From Sulfurovum sp. (GTDB lineage: Bacteria; Campylobacterota; Campylobacteria; Campylobacterales; Sulfurovaceae), in the NCBI GenBank assembly GCA_027081395.1, contig JALWKQ010000084.1:1-50229 (forward strand): a stretch of 50,229 nt of DNA, written 5' to 3'. Numbering within the stretch: the stretch's first letter is position 1; each line of letters opens with the position of its first letter. The translations under genes and the position numbers were made by a program. Shown here one piece after another: positions 30,705 to 39,838 of the stretch. The notes beneath the pieces are model-generated. The model worked only from the letters and a program-made list of their open reading frames with translations. It had not been told where the DNA came from and did not search any database.

Positions 30705-33129
30705 ATTTGATCCATCCCCGCTTCGCCGCGACAATCATCAATGCGGGTGCCAGCAGGAGATCCGCCAACAGTGCCAGCAGGATCACCGAACCGGTTAAAA
30801 GCCCGAAGTTCTGCACAGAAATCATCTGCGCCATCATATAGGAGTAGAAACCTAATGAGAGTACAATAGTCGTGATCAGCATCGCCTTACCCGTCGTAAA
30901 GAAAGTATGACGTATCGCCTCGGCACTGTTATGGGTCTCATGATAGTATCGCATAAAATTGTGCATAAAATGTATCGTGTCATCCACTGCGAGCCCGATA
31001 GCGATACTTCCGATCAGCAATGTGAACATATCCAGCGGTATATCTGCGACATACATAATGAGCAGCCCGAGGATAATCGGTGTGAGGTTGGGGATCATAC
31101 TGAGCAGTCCCAGACGTACTGAGCGCAGGATAAGCATCATCATAAACGAGATCAGTACAAATGCGATCAGATAGCTGCGGACAGAGGAGCGTATCGCCTG
31201 ATCGAAGGTATTGATCAGCAGCGGTATCATCCCTGTTACCTCTACTGTGTCGTCAGGGAAGGTCTCGGTAAAGACCTTCTGGACATGCTGCTCTACCTGT
31301 ACCGCTTTGACAGCATCTGTCCATGGCAGTTTGATCGTGACACGCGCTTTGGAGAACTGGCTGTCCACAACATCCTCAAGATCGTCACTGCCTGAGTTTT
31401 CAAAGAGCAGCAGCTCCTGGGAGACCAGATCTTTCTCTTTGGGGATCGTATAGTAGCGCTCATCGTTGCCGTGCAGTGCGCGGTTGGTCTCTTTGACGAT
31501 CGTTGCGAGGGAGATCACTTTGCCCACATGGGTATAGGGATCGGTATATTGCTCGAGCTGGGCAGAGAGCTTGTTGAGCTTCGAGAGGCGTACCGGATCA
31601 TTCCAGCCGTTCTCTTTGCCTGTATCGACGATCGCTTCTATGGTGACAGTACCGTTCATATTGGCATCGATCTTCTCTGTAGAGAGACGGATATCGTTGT
31701 TGGGCTTGAACCAATAGAGCGGATTGTGCGAGAGCTCCAGCTTCGAAGCGGCAAAGAGCGCTGCGATCACCAGCAGGACACTTACTGCTATGATCTGCTT
31801 GTAGTAACGTACAGGGATCACAGAGAGTGCTGCCATCACCCTGTCCAGTCTGCCCGGCTCTTTTTTGGGCTTGGGCTTGAGCGGCGTGAGTGAGAGCAGT
31901 GCAGGCAGCAGGGTCAAGGTGAGCAGCAAGGAGACCATCACACCAAAGGAAGCGAAGATACCAAGATCCGAGATCGGCGCCACTTCACTTCCGGCAAACG
32001 AGCCTACACCGATCGCCGTTGTCACCGATGTCATGGCTATCGCAAGACCGGAGTGCCCCAGCGTATAGGAGATCGACTCTGCCTTCTCTCCCGTTTCATT
32101 GAAACGGTCAAAGAAGATCGAGAGGATATGCACCGTTGCCCCCACACTCACTGCCAGCAGCAATGACGGGACGATCTGGGTCGGCAGCTTGAACGCTGTG
32201 CCTGTCCATGCCATCAGCCCCACAGTCGCCAGCAGCGAAAGAATGATCACGATCAGCGGATAGACCACCGCACTCACACGTCTGAACATCAAAAAGAGAA
32301 ACACGATAATGATCAAAAAGGTCACCCGGGTAAACTTCTGCATATCCGCACGCATCTGCGCCTTGAGTCCATCGAGTACCACCGGCGAACCTGCTACATA
32401 TATCTCAAGTCCCTTCTCTTTGTACTTCTTGACGATCTCATAGACTTTACGTACCAGCTGGGCATTCTCCTGATCGGTCAGGAAAGGTCTCTTCTCTTCT
32501 GTCTGAGAAGTGGCGGTATCATCCGCACTACCCTCCTCAGCACCCTCATCGAACCCTTCATCAAAATTGTCTGCTCCTGTAGCGTTCTCCTCTCCTTGAT
32601 GGGAGTAGGCATCGGTCTCTATGATGATGGTCGTCATCTTGCCGTCACGGGAGAGCAGCAGGTCTTTGTAGAGGTGAGAAGCCATCGCCATCTTTTTGAC
32701 CTTGGCGACATCGGCTTGACTTTCAGGGAAAGGCTCAAGCAGATCATCGGTGATGAGCTCATCCCCTCTACCCCGTGTGTTTCTCACATTGTACAGTGAA
32801 GTGATCTCATCAACATAAGGCACCTTGCTTTCAAGCTCCTCATGTAAGTTCCGCAGGGTCTTTAGAAAACCGAGCGTAAAGATCTTATCACTCTTGATCG
32901 CGATCGCCACACGCTCATCACGTCCAAACTGCTCACGAAAGCGGTTGTACTCCAGCAGCACAGGATCATCCTCATGCATAAAGCCCTCCGTAGAGGTATC
33001 AAACTTGATCTGAGGCACATGGATCAGTACCGGCAGCAGCAGTGCCAGGCTCAGCAGGATCACTTTGATAGGATGATGGGCGATCCACAGCCCCATATGG
33101 CGCATCTTCTCTTCGAGGGTTTTGTACAT
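30703..33129 (-). CDS. RND/MMPL-superfamily exporter (COG1033 / HpnN-like)
   Basis: The 808-residue protein has the two-fold RND layout in its short form: TM1 (VILLSLALLLPVLIHV), a periplasmic loop with the FDTSTEGF segment, five helices with sterol-sensing-domain character (about 265-420), a cytoplasmic link, then a second loop and TM7-12 including GSIAIGLAVDDTIHFMHNF. An acidic low-complexity insert (about 179-212, with NFDEGFDEGAEEG) lies in the first loop. Relatives export hopanoids and other lipids. It follows the patatin gene by 2 bp and precedes a LolA-like gene, which supports a lipid or hydrophobic substrate. Confidence 0.9.
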   Translation of the reverse strand: MYKTLEEKMRHMGLWIAHHPIKVILLSLALLLPVLIHVPQIKFDTSTEGFMHEDDPVLLEYNRFREQFGRDERVAIAIKSDKIFTLGFLKTLRNLHEELESKVPYVDEITSLYNVRNTRGRGDELITDDLLEPFPESQADVAKVKKMAMASHLYKDLLLSRDGKMTTIIIETDAYSHQGEENATGADNFDEGFDEGAEEGSADDTATSQTEEKRPFLTDQENAQLVRKVYEIVKKYKEKGLEIYVAGSPVVLDGLKAQMRADMQKFTRVTFLIIIVFLFLMFRRVSAVVYPLIVIILSLLATVGLMAWTGTAFKLPTQIVPSLLLAVSVGATVHILSIFFDRFNETGEKAESISYTLGHSGLAIAMTSVTTAIGVGSFAGSEVAPISDLGIFASFGVMVSLLLTLTLLPALLSLTPLKPKPKKEPGRLDRVMAALSVIPVRYYKQIIAVSVLLVIAALFAASKLELSHNPLYWFKPNNDIRLSTEKIDANMNGTVTIEAIVDTGKENGWNDPVRLSKLNKLSAQLEQYTDPYTHVGKVISLATIVKETNRALHGNDERYYTIPKEKDLVSQELLLFENSGSDDLEDVVDSQFSKARVTIKLPWTDAVKAVQVEQHVQKVFTETFPDDTVEVTGMIPLLINTFDQAIRSSVRSYLIAFVLISFMMMLILRSVRLGLLSMIPNLTPIILGLLIMYVADIPLDMFTLLIGSIAIGLAVDDTIHFMHNFMRYYHETHNSAEAIRHTFFTTGKAMLITTIVLSLGFYSYMMAQMISVQNFGLLTGSVILLALLADLLLAPALMIVAAKRGWIK

Positions 33130-33131
33130 TC

Positions 33132-34028
33132 TTACTCCTTGTTGTTTAATTGTTGTTCTGCGATCATCTTTCCGGTTTCGATCACTTCATAGGCACGGTG
33201 AAACTCATAGAAATCACAGACATCATAGGGGATGTCTATCATGATATCCGGTGCATAGCCTGCCATTTTGCACTTAAATACGGCATTTTGCATCACATCG
33301 ATCGTGTGTCCCATCACTTCAAGCATACTCATCTCCCGTGACTCCTCCCCTTCAGGCTGCGAGAAGAGTGTCTGTGCCTTTTGTGCCATCTCCACAAAAA
33401 GATCAGAGAGACTCTCTACTTTTTTTGCTTCCTCTTTAGGAACGCTGACCCTGAGATTTGCTCTACTCTCACCGTTGAGATTGACCGCGATGGTCATATC
33501 GGTGATATCTGCAAGGGTGGGTGCGATGGGCAGAGGGTTGAGCACACCGCCGTCTACAAGCACCATACCCTCTCTGTGTACCGGTGTAAAGACCGAAGGG
33601 ATAGCGATAGACGCACGGATCGCATCGAGCAGATCACCTTTTTGGAACCAGATCTCTTTTTGCTTGACGATATCGGTTGCTACTGCGGTAAAAGAGAGTG
33701 GCAGCTCCTCGATATTGATATCACCTACCATCTCCCGGATCACCGAAAACACCTTGCCTCCCTCTATCAGACCACCGTGCTGCATAGAGAAGTCGAGCAG
33801 CGATGCCACATCCATCGCATCAAGACCAAGTACCCATGCTTTGTACGCTTCCAGCTTGCCGCAGGCGTAAAGTCCGCCAATCAACGCTCCCATAGAAGAG
33901 CCTGCGATCGATACGATCTCATACCCCTGTGCTTCCAACACTTCGATCACACCGATATGGGCATAACCTCTTGCTCCACCGCTGCCCAGTACCAGCGATA
34001 TCTTTTTCTTTTTGGCTTCTATTTTCAT
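33132..34028 (-). CDS. Patatin-like phospholipase (RssA-type)
   Basis: The 298-residue protein has the patatin catalytic set: oxyanion-hole glycines in GSGGARGYAHIGV, nucleophile Ser in GSSMG and the dyad Asp in DGGVLNPLP. No signal peptide is visible, so it acts at the cytoplasmic face. Patatins hydrolyse acyl ester bonds of phospholipids or neutral lipids. It is placed 10 bp after an AcrB-like pump and 2 bp before a lipid-type exporter, so it could free or edit lipid cargo or repair solvent-damaged membrane. The C-terminal segment (about 215-298) is helical and family-typical. Confidence 0.92.
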   Translation of the reverse strand: MKIEAKKKKISLVLGSGGARGYAHIGVIEVLEAQGYEIVSIAGSSMGALIGGLYACGKLEAYKAWVLGLDAMDVASLLDFSMQHGGLIEGGKVFSVIREMVGDINIEELPLSFTAVATDIVKQKEIWFQKGDLLDAIRASIAIPSVFTPVHREGMVLVDGGVLNPLPIAPTLADITDMTIAVNLNGESRANLRVSVPKEEAKKVESLSDLFVEMAQKAQTLFSQPEGEESREMSMLEVMGHTIDVMQNAVFKCKMAGYAPDIMIDIPYDVCDFYEFHRAYEVIETGKMIAEQQLNNKE

Positions 34029-34038
34029 AGACTTCCTC

Positions 34039-37000
34039 CTACGCTACTTTGCCTATCTCATACCATTTGCGCAGCCATCTGTCCAAAGGGCTGATCAGAC
34101 GGTATATCACCGGAACGACCAAAAGGGTCAGGAACATCGAGCTAAGCAGACCGCCGATGATGGAGATCGCCATTGGTGCTTTGGTCTCACTCCCCAATCC
34201 TGTAGCCACTGCCAGCGGGATCATCGCAAATACCATCGCAACTGTCGTCATCAGGATCGGTCTGAGTCGTTTCTCCCCAGCTTCGATCAGTGCACTGTCG
34301 GTATCCTTGCCCTCTTTGATCGCTTCATTGGCGAAATCGACCAGCAAAACGGCATTCTTGCCTACCATCCCCATCAGCAGCATAAAGCCGATCATCACAA
34401 AGAGACTGAACTGTTCGCCACTGAGATAGAGTGCGAGCATCACACCGATGATGCTAAGCGGCAGCGCGACCATGATGATCACCGGCTGGATCAGAGACTC
34501 ATAGAGGATCGCCAGGATGATAAACATCAATATCACCGAAAGGGTCAGTGCAGCAGCAAAGGCATTGGCAGTCTTCTCCATCTCTTCGGCGAAGCCTGTG
34601 AAGCGGTAGCTTACCCCTTCAGGCAGCAGTGTAGAGAGTTTCTGGCGTGTATACTTCACCGCACTTCCCAGATCCAGACCGAATAGGTCGGCATAGATAC
34701 TCACCTGCCGCTCTCTGTCGTAGTGATAAATCGTCGCCAAAGAGCGCGTCTGCCTGAAATCTACCAGTCCGTCAAGCAGGATTAGTGCGCCGTTTTTGGC
34801 ACGCAGCTGTATCTGCTTGAGATCCTCGAGAGAGACACGGTGCGCATCATCAAAACGCAACGTGATATTGTACTGCTTGCCGTGCTCCTCAAGGTAAGAT
34901 ATCTCCAGGTCACTCGAAAAAGCAGTCGCGATCGCCTGTGCGATCTGCAGTGCTGTGATGCCATAACGGCTGGCATTAGTGCGGTTAATCACGATATCGA
35001 TCTGAGGCTTGCCCTCGTCAAGATTGGTGTCGATATCGACAAAACCTTTCTTCTTTGCCAGATAGGCTGTCAGGTTTTTCGCTGCCTCTTTGAGCTTCTC
35101 AAAAGAGTCTGACTTGAGTACGATCTGATAAGGCACACTCGCCCCTGCTCCTTTGATCACAGGGATCGCAGCTGCAGTGATAAACATCTCTTGCTGCAGC
35201 GGTTTGAACTTTTCTCTGAACATCTGGATGATCTCTTCCTGGTTCTGCTTTCGCTGATCTTTGGGTGTGAGCTTGACGTAGATGAGTGCTTTGTTCTTCT
35301 CCTGAGCCGGGTTGTAGCCGACACTCAGTGTGGTATAGAGCACCCTCTTGTCTGCGCGCAGGATCGCTTCGACCTTCTTGGCACGTCTGACCGTCTCTTC
35401 AAGCGAGAGACCGGCATCTGCTTTGATCTTCACCTCAAACTCCGATTTGTCCTCTTTGGGGATGAAGTCCATACCGATCTTGGGAAAGAGACTCAACGAT
35501 GCGACAAAGACCCCTACCACAAGCAGGATCGTCAGATACTTAAACCGCAGTACCGTCTTGAGCATCTTCTCGTAGCCCTTCTCTATCGCTTTGAAGATCG
35601 GCTCGGTCATACGGTAGAACCTGCTCTGCTTCCGCTGAAGTACCCGGGCACTCAGGCTTGGGATGAAACTCAAAGCAACGGTATAGGAGATAATGATCGC
35701 AAAGCCCACCGTCATCGCAAATGACTCAAAAAACTTCCCGACAATACCGCTCATATACGATACAGGGATGAAAACCGCCAACAGCATCGCAGAGATCGCA
35801 AGGACGGTAAAGGCGATCTCTTTGGTACCCTCATAGGCAGCCTGGAACCTGTCCATCCCATCTTCGATCTTTTTGTAGATATTTTCGATGACGACAATCG
35901 CATCATCGATGATGATCCCGATCGCCAGTGTCAGACCGATCAGTGTGAGTTTGTTGAGATTGTATCCCATATAGTCCATCAGCGCAAATGTCCCCAGTAT
36001 CGAAGCGGGGATTGAGAGTGCCGAGACAAAAGTGATCGTCACATTGCGCAAGAAGACAAAGACGATGATCATCGCAAGGATCGCACCGTAGATCAGGTCA
36101 AACTCCACATCTTTTAAAGAGTGTATGATAAAGGGGGAGGTGTCATTGAGTATATGCACGTCGAAGCGGTCGCCTGCCATCTTCTGAAGCAGCGGCACAC
36201 TCTCTTTGACCTTTTTGGCGATCTCGATCGTATTGGTACCGGAGATCTTCTGCACCTCAAGCATCACACCCGGTGCATCGTTGTAAGCGGCATAACTCTT
36301 GGGGTCACTGAGTGCATCGACGACAGTAGCGATATCTTTGAGGCGAATCCCCTCTTTGATCTTGATATTTTTGAGATCCTCGACGCTCATCGCATCGGCT
36401 TTGGTCTTGAGGGTAAACTCTCTGTTTTTGGTGATCAGCTTGCCGCCGCCAACCTTGACATTCTCTGCTGAGACGATGTTGTTGAGTTCACGTACTGTGA
36501 TGCCGTATTTGTTGAGTTTCTGGGGATCGGGAAAGATCTTGATCTCACGCTCTTTGTATCCGACGATATGGATTGCTCCGACGCCATTGATCTTTTGCAA
36601 AGCAGGCTTGACTTTCTCATCGGCAAAAAGCATCAGATTTTTGACAGTATCGTTCTTGACACTCAAAAAGACGTTTATGATCGGTGCACCGCCGATATCA
36701 AGTTTGCTTATCAGCGGCACTCTGGCATTTTTGGGCAGTGAGATCGCAGAGACTTTGTCACGTACATCGTTGGCAGCCTCATCGATGTCACGTTCGAGAA
36801 AGAACTTGACCGTAACGACGCTGACCCCCTCACTGCTCGATGAGACCACACTGTCGATCCCTCCGATACGGGAGATCGCCTCTTCGACCTTCTCTGTCAC
36901 CTGGGACTCTACCGTACTCGCATCCGCCCCCGGATAGACTGTCTTGATCGTCACAATGGGAAAATCGATATTGGGAAAGAGTGCCGAAGGCATCGACTTG

Positions 37001-37080
37001 AAACTGATGAACCCGAAGATCATCAGCGTCAAGATATACATCAGCGTAGTGATCGGGCGGTTGATGGCAAGTTTGTACAT
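34039..37080 (-). CDS. RND multidrug efflux pump, HAE1 (AcrB-like) family
   Basis: The 1013-residue single-chain permease has 12 membrane helices and two large periplasmic loops. TM4 has the proton-relay aspartates (GIIIDDAIVVIENI) and TM10 the Lys (MVGKNAVLLVDFA) with the following R-x-RPILMT. The porter start PNIDFPIVTIKTVYPGA is typical of HAE1 pumps. With the adaptor and TolC-like genes directly upstream it should form a tripartite pump that removes drugs, solvents or other hydrophobic compounds. It follows the adaptor gene by 9 bp. In contrast to the pump at 19930-23491 this one is unsplit and has the canonical Lys. Confidence 0.95.
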   Translation of the reverse strand: MYKLAINRPITTLMYILTLMIFGFISFKSMPSALFPNIDFPIVTIKTVYPGADASTVESQVTEKVEEAISRIGGIDSVVSSSSEGVSVVTVKFFLERDIDEAANDVRDKVSAISLPKNARVPLISKLDIGGAPIINVFLSVKNDTVKNLMLFADEKVKPALQKINGVGAIHIVGYKEREIKIFPDPQKLNKYGITVRELNNIVSAENVKVGGGKLITKNREFTLKTKADAMSVEDLKNIKIKEGIRLKDIATVVDALSDPKSYAAYNDAPGVMLEVQKISGTNTIEIAKKVKESVPLLQKMAGDRFDVHILNDTSPFIIHSLKDVEFDLIYGAILAMIIVFVFLRNVTITFVSALSIPASILGTFALMDYMGYNLNKLTLIGLTLAIGIIIDDAIVVIENIYKKIEDGMDRFQAAYEGTKEIAFTVLAISAMLLAVFIPVSYMSGIVGKFFESFAMTVGFAIIISYTVALSFIPSLSARVLQRKQSRFYRMTEPIFKAIEKGYEKMLKTVLRFKYLTILLVVGVFVASLSLFPKIGMDFIPKEDKSEFEVKIKADAGLSLEETVRRAKKVEAILRADKRVLYTTLSVGYNPAQEKNKALIYVKLTPKDQRKQNQEEIIQMFREKFKPLQQEMFITAAAIPVIKGAGASVPYQIVLKSDSFEKLKEAAKNLTAYLAKKKGFVDIDTNLDEGKPQIDIVINRTNASRYGITALQIAQAIATAFSSDLEISYLEEHGKQYNITLRFDDAHRVSLEDLKQIQLRAKNGALILLDGLVDFRQTRSLATIYHYDRERQVSIYADLFGLDLGSAVKYTRQKLSTLLPEGVSYRFTGFAEEMEKTANAFAAALTLSVILMFIILAILYESLIQPVIIMVALPLSIIGVMLALYLSGEQFSLFVMIGFMLLMGMVGKNAVLLVDFANEAIKEGKDTDSALIEAGEKRLRPILMTTVAMVFAMIPLAVATGLGSETKAPMAISIIGGLLSSMFLTLLVVPVIYRLISPLDRWLRKWYEIGKVA

Positions 37081-37089
37081 CGATCTCTC

Positions 37090-37842
37090 CTACTGCTTCT
37101 GTGTGAGGATATAGCCATCCCCAAAGAGTCCCGGCAGCAGATCCTCAGCGAGTACCTCCGCCTCCAGCTTCCTGTCTTTGCTTCTTGCTGCAGGATAGAC
37201 CTTGCTGATGTGCCCCTCTCTTGGCGTATCTGAACCGTCGACCTTGTAACGGAAAGTCTGCCCTGCTTTCACAAGGTCATGGTACTTCTGATCGAACGTA
37301 AGGATCAGTTTGCGTTTGCGGGTACTTTGCAGCTTGAGTGCGGTACGGATCATTGCACCGCTTACCACATCCCCCTCTTCGATCAATTTCTCGTAGATCA
37401 CCCCGTCAAAAGGCGCTTTGAGCAGTGTCTTCTCAAGCAGTGCTTTCTGGTATGCAAGCTGTGCTTTGGACTGCTCATACTTAAACGCGAAATTGTCCAG
37501 CTGTGCCTGATCGATCAGATGTTTGACCTTGAGCTGACGCTCATAGGCTCTTTTGGCATACTTGTAATTGGTCTGTGCCACATCAAGCAGTGCTTTGAGG
37601 TCATCGTTTTTCAACGAAGCGAGAACCTCTCCGGCTTTGACCTCTGAGCCGACATCAACATTGACTTTGTCGACAATCCCTCCGGCACTGAAAGCGAGCT
37701 CAGCACGCTTGAGCGGCTGGACAGTAAAGGTCGCATAGATCTCCTCTGCAAAGAGTGCTGCACTCAACAGCATGATTGCCATCAACCATTTGGAAAGGAT
37801 GGATGTGTTGTTGTTTTGGTATTGTATTTGTCTCTGCTTCAT
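37090..37842 (-). CDS. RND efflux periplasmic adaptor (membrane fusion protein), short form
   Basis: The 250-residue protein has an N-terminal signal or anchor segment (WLMAIMLLSAALFAEE), lipoyl halves (AGGIVDKVNVDVGSEVKAGEVLASL and APFDGVIYEKLIEEGDVVSG), a short helical hairpin between them (about 80-135) and a beta-barrel domain. It is shorter than classical AcrA (about 390), lacking most of the membrane-proximal domain. It forms the link between the AcrB-like pump and the TolC-like channel, and overlaps the latter by 4 bp. Confidence 0.88.
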   Translation of the reverse strand: MKQRQIQYQNNNTSILSKWLMAIMLLSAALFAEEIYATFTVQPLKRAELAFSAGGIVDKVNVDVGSEVKAGEVLASLKNDDLKALLDVAQTNYKYAKRAYERQLKVKHLIDQAQLDNFAFKYEQSKAQLAYQKALLEKTLLKAPFDGVIYEKLIEEGDVVSGAMIRTALKLQSTRKRKLILTFDQKYHDLVKAGQTFRYKVDGSDTPREGHISKVYPAARSKDRKLEAEVLAEDLLPGLFGDGYILTQKQ

Positions 37843-39092
37843 CGTATATACTCCTTGGGATCTCTGCCTGCACTGTAGTAGAGCTCCGATTTGGCGATCT
37901 CATACGCATAGTGTGTCTCTTTGTATCTCGCTCTGGCAAGTGTCATTTTGTTGAGCGCATCGAGGTAGGCGATATCGTCGACCAGACCAGCCTCATATTT
38001 CTTTCGAATGGCACGATAGGTACTCTTTGCCGCTTTGAGTGAAGCGGAGGCACTTTGCAGTTTGGCACGCAGTGTTTTGAGTCGCTTTTGGGAGAGATGG
38101 TACCGCATCTTCTGTGCCTTGATACTCTGGGTGTACTGCGACTGCAGTGCCAGCTTCTTATAGCGCAGTGCCTCACTCTCTTTGGCGATACGCCCATGGT
38201 CATACAGACGCATATGCACAGAGAGACTCAGCTTGTTCTGATGGTCTGGCAAAAAGGTATCGGTATCAAAACCCGGCAGTCCCTGACTCTTGGAAAAGTG
38301 AGACCTGCTATAGGTATCTTCCAGTCGCAGATGAGGCTTGTATCCCGCTTCGAGCGCACGGGCATTGGCTTCGATGCTTTGCGCAGTGGTCTCAAGTATC
38401 CTGCTCTTTTCATCAGGTGAAAACCCTATATGCCGAGGCTCCCTGATACGCTGTGAAGCGAGCTTTTTGACAGGCAGACCGCTTAGAAGCGAGAGGTTCT
38501 GACGTGCTGTTTCTATATTGAATTTGGTATTTTCGATCTTGTAACGGATCGCGGCATAGGCAGCTTCAAGTTTGTCTGCCTGCTCCTGTGTCGCCAGTCC
38601 CTCTTTGACGAATTTACGTATACGCCGCAACTGGGCTTTGAGCTCCTTGGCTTCGCCATAGAGTGCCTGCAGCATCGCTTCGAGCGTCTTCTCGGTATAG
38701 TAGTTGCGGATGATCCGGAGTGTGATACTTTTGCCCAGTGCCTCTTTTTCGTAGGTGGCACGTGTGAGTTCACTGCTTTTGGCATCGATGAGTGCCTTCC
38801 TGCGTCCACCGTCATAGAGATCGACCCCTACCGATACAAAACCGGTGGCGGTATCTCTGGGAGAGACGATGGTAGAGGGGTTGATCCTGCTGTAACTCGC
38901 CCCGATATCGACAATCGGCCAGTAGCTGCTCTGCTCGGCCTCTTTTGCCTTTTGGCTGGAGAGGATCAATGCATCTTTTGCCAGGATATCCCCATTGTGA
39001 CTCTGGGCATGCGTGATCAATGTACGCAGACCGACTCCACCCGATGCCGCAAGACAGAGAGGAAACAGTGAAATAGCAATCAGACGCTTCAT
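37839..39092 (-). CDS. Outer-membrane efflux channel, TolC family
   Basis: The 417-residue secreted protein has a signal peptide (ISLFPLCLAASG) and the two-fold OEP repeat: each half has a beta-hairpin (SVGVDLYDGGRRKALID and LSVHMRLYDHGRIAKES) between long coiled helices rich in Ala, Lys and Leu. The final segment YEAGLVDDIAYLDALN is the conserved last helix of the family. Trimers form the exit duct for the pump encoded downstream. It overlaps the TetR gene by 4 bp, so the regulator and the channel share a transcript. Confidence 0.92.
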   Translation of the reverse strand: MKRLIAISLFPLCLAASGGVGLRTLITHAQSHNGDILAKDALILSSQKAKEAEQSSYWPIVDIGASYSRINPSTIVSPRDTATGFVSVGVDLYDGGRRKALIDAKSSELTRATYEKEALGKSITLRIIRNYYTEKTLEAMLQALYGEAKELKAQLRRIRKFVKEGLATQEQADKLEAAYAAIRYKIENTKFNIETARQNLSLLSGLPVKKLASQRIREPRHIGFSPDEKSRILETTAQSIEANARALEAGYKPHLRLEDTYSRSHFSKSQGLPGFDTDTFLPDHQNKLSLSVHMRLYDHGRIAKESEALRYKKLALQSQYTQSIKAQKMRYHLSQKRLKTLRAKLQSASASLKAAKSTYRAIRKKYEAGLVDDIAYLDALNKMTLARARYKETHYAYEIAKSELYYSAGRDPKEYIR

Positions 39093-39691
39093 CTGGACTC
39101 CTTCTTCTCGACAAGCTCAAAGATCTCATCGACATAGCGGTTGATATCATGCTTCAGATCGATTACCCCCTCTGTAGCAAGCGAGGCGATGAACATCCCC
39201 TCACCCATCGTATACATCCCTTTGATAAGCTCTTTGCTCACAGGCAGGATCTCCCCTTTGGCGATTCCTTCATCAATGATCTTCTCTACCCACTGATAGT
39301 AAAACCTGAAACACTCCGTCTGAAAGGCGATCATCTCCTGCTTGGGGGCAAGCAGCGAGATCGCGACAAACTCTTTGTAGAGTGCACGCAGGTCTGCAGC
39401 CTCCTCACTGTAGAAAAATTCATAAAAAACCTTGATCTTCTCCCGTGTACGCTCTACAGAGGCAAGCTTCTGCTCTTTTTTGCTGTTATGCTCCTGCATC
39501 AATAGGTTGACCAGTTCAAAGACCAGCTCATCCTTGTCTTTGAAATACTCATAGAAGGTACCCTTGCCGATCCCTGCCGTTTTGGCTATCTCCGAGATCG
39601 TCAGTGCATTGATACTGCTGTGCACCAGCAGATCCTTGCAAGCAAGCGCGATATCTCTCTTCTTCTGTGCCTTGTCTACGATGATCGCCAT
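39089..39691 (-). CDS. TetR-family transcriptional regulator (likely autorepressor of the efflux/lipid run)
   Basis: From the ATG at 39691 (AAAGGA 6 bp upstream) the protein is 200 residues; a longer frame starts at 39709. The N-terminal helix-turn-helix is typical: LTISEIAKTAGIGKGTFYEYFKDKDELV. The C-terminal ligand domain is helical and variable, with QTECFRFYYQWVEKII. TetR repressors release DNA when a small hydrophobic ligand binds. A near-perfect palindrome at 39739-39755 sits just after the predicted -10 box of this gene, which fits autorepression of the whole downstream run (tolC, adaptor, pump, patatin and further genes). Confidence 0.93.
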   Translation of the reverse strand: MAIIVDKAQKKRDIALACKDLLVHSSINALTISEIAKTAGIGKGTFYEYFKDKDELVFELVNLLMQEHNSKKEQKLASVERTREKIKVFYEFFYSEEAADLRALYKEFVAISLLAPKQEMIAFQTECFRFYYQWVEKIIDEGIAKGEILPVSKELIKGMYTMGEGMFIASLATEGVIDLKHDINRYVDEIFELVEKKESR

Positions 39692-39738
39692 TTCTATTCC
39701 TTTTATCAACTATATGCCAATAACGCCCCGACAAATAA

Positions 39739-39755
39739 TGACTGACTGTCGGTCA
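39739..39755. promoter_or_regulatory. Predicted TetR operator
   Basis: The 17-bp near-palindrome TGACTGACTGTCGGTCA matches its own reverse complement except at the centre and one symmetric pair. Palindromes beginning TGAC and ending GTCA are typical of TetR-family operators of efflux genes. It begins 8 bp downstream of the predicted -10 box, at about the transcript start, where a bound repressor would block transcription. Confidence 0.7.
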
Positions 39756-39762
39756 ATTAAAA

Positions 39763-39771
39763 ATTCTAGCA
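39763..39771 (-). promoter_or_regulatory. Extended -10 promoter box for the tetR-headed run
   Basis: TGCTAGAAT on the minus strand, 71 bp before the TetR start codon and directly upstream of the palindrome at 39739-39755. No -35 is evident. It belongs to the same TGC-extended type as the boxes at 4429, 11600, 28229, 49436 and 49498. Confidence 0.55.
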
Positions 39772-39838
39772 TTATTTTAGGTGGGTGTCAAGGAAAGCGT
39801 TTTCAACCAAAGCAAAAGGGGAAAGAGAATGCGATAGC

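Noticed and set aside
34012-34686. Plus-strand frame rich in His, Gln and Asp
   Set aside because: It is a shadow of the AcrB-like gene; such composition is typical for the reverse frame of membrane-protein genes.
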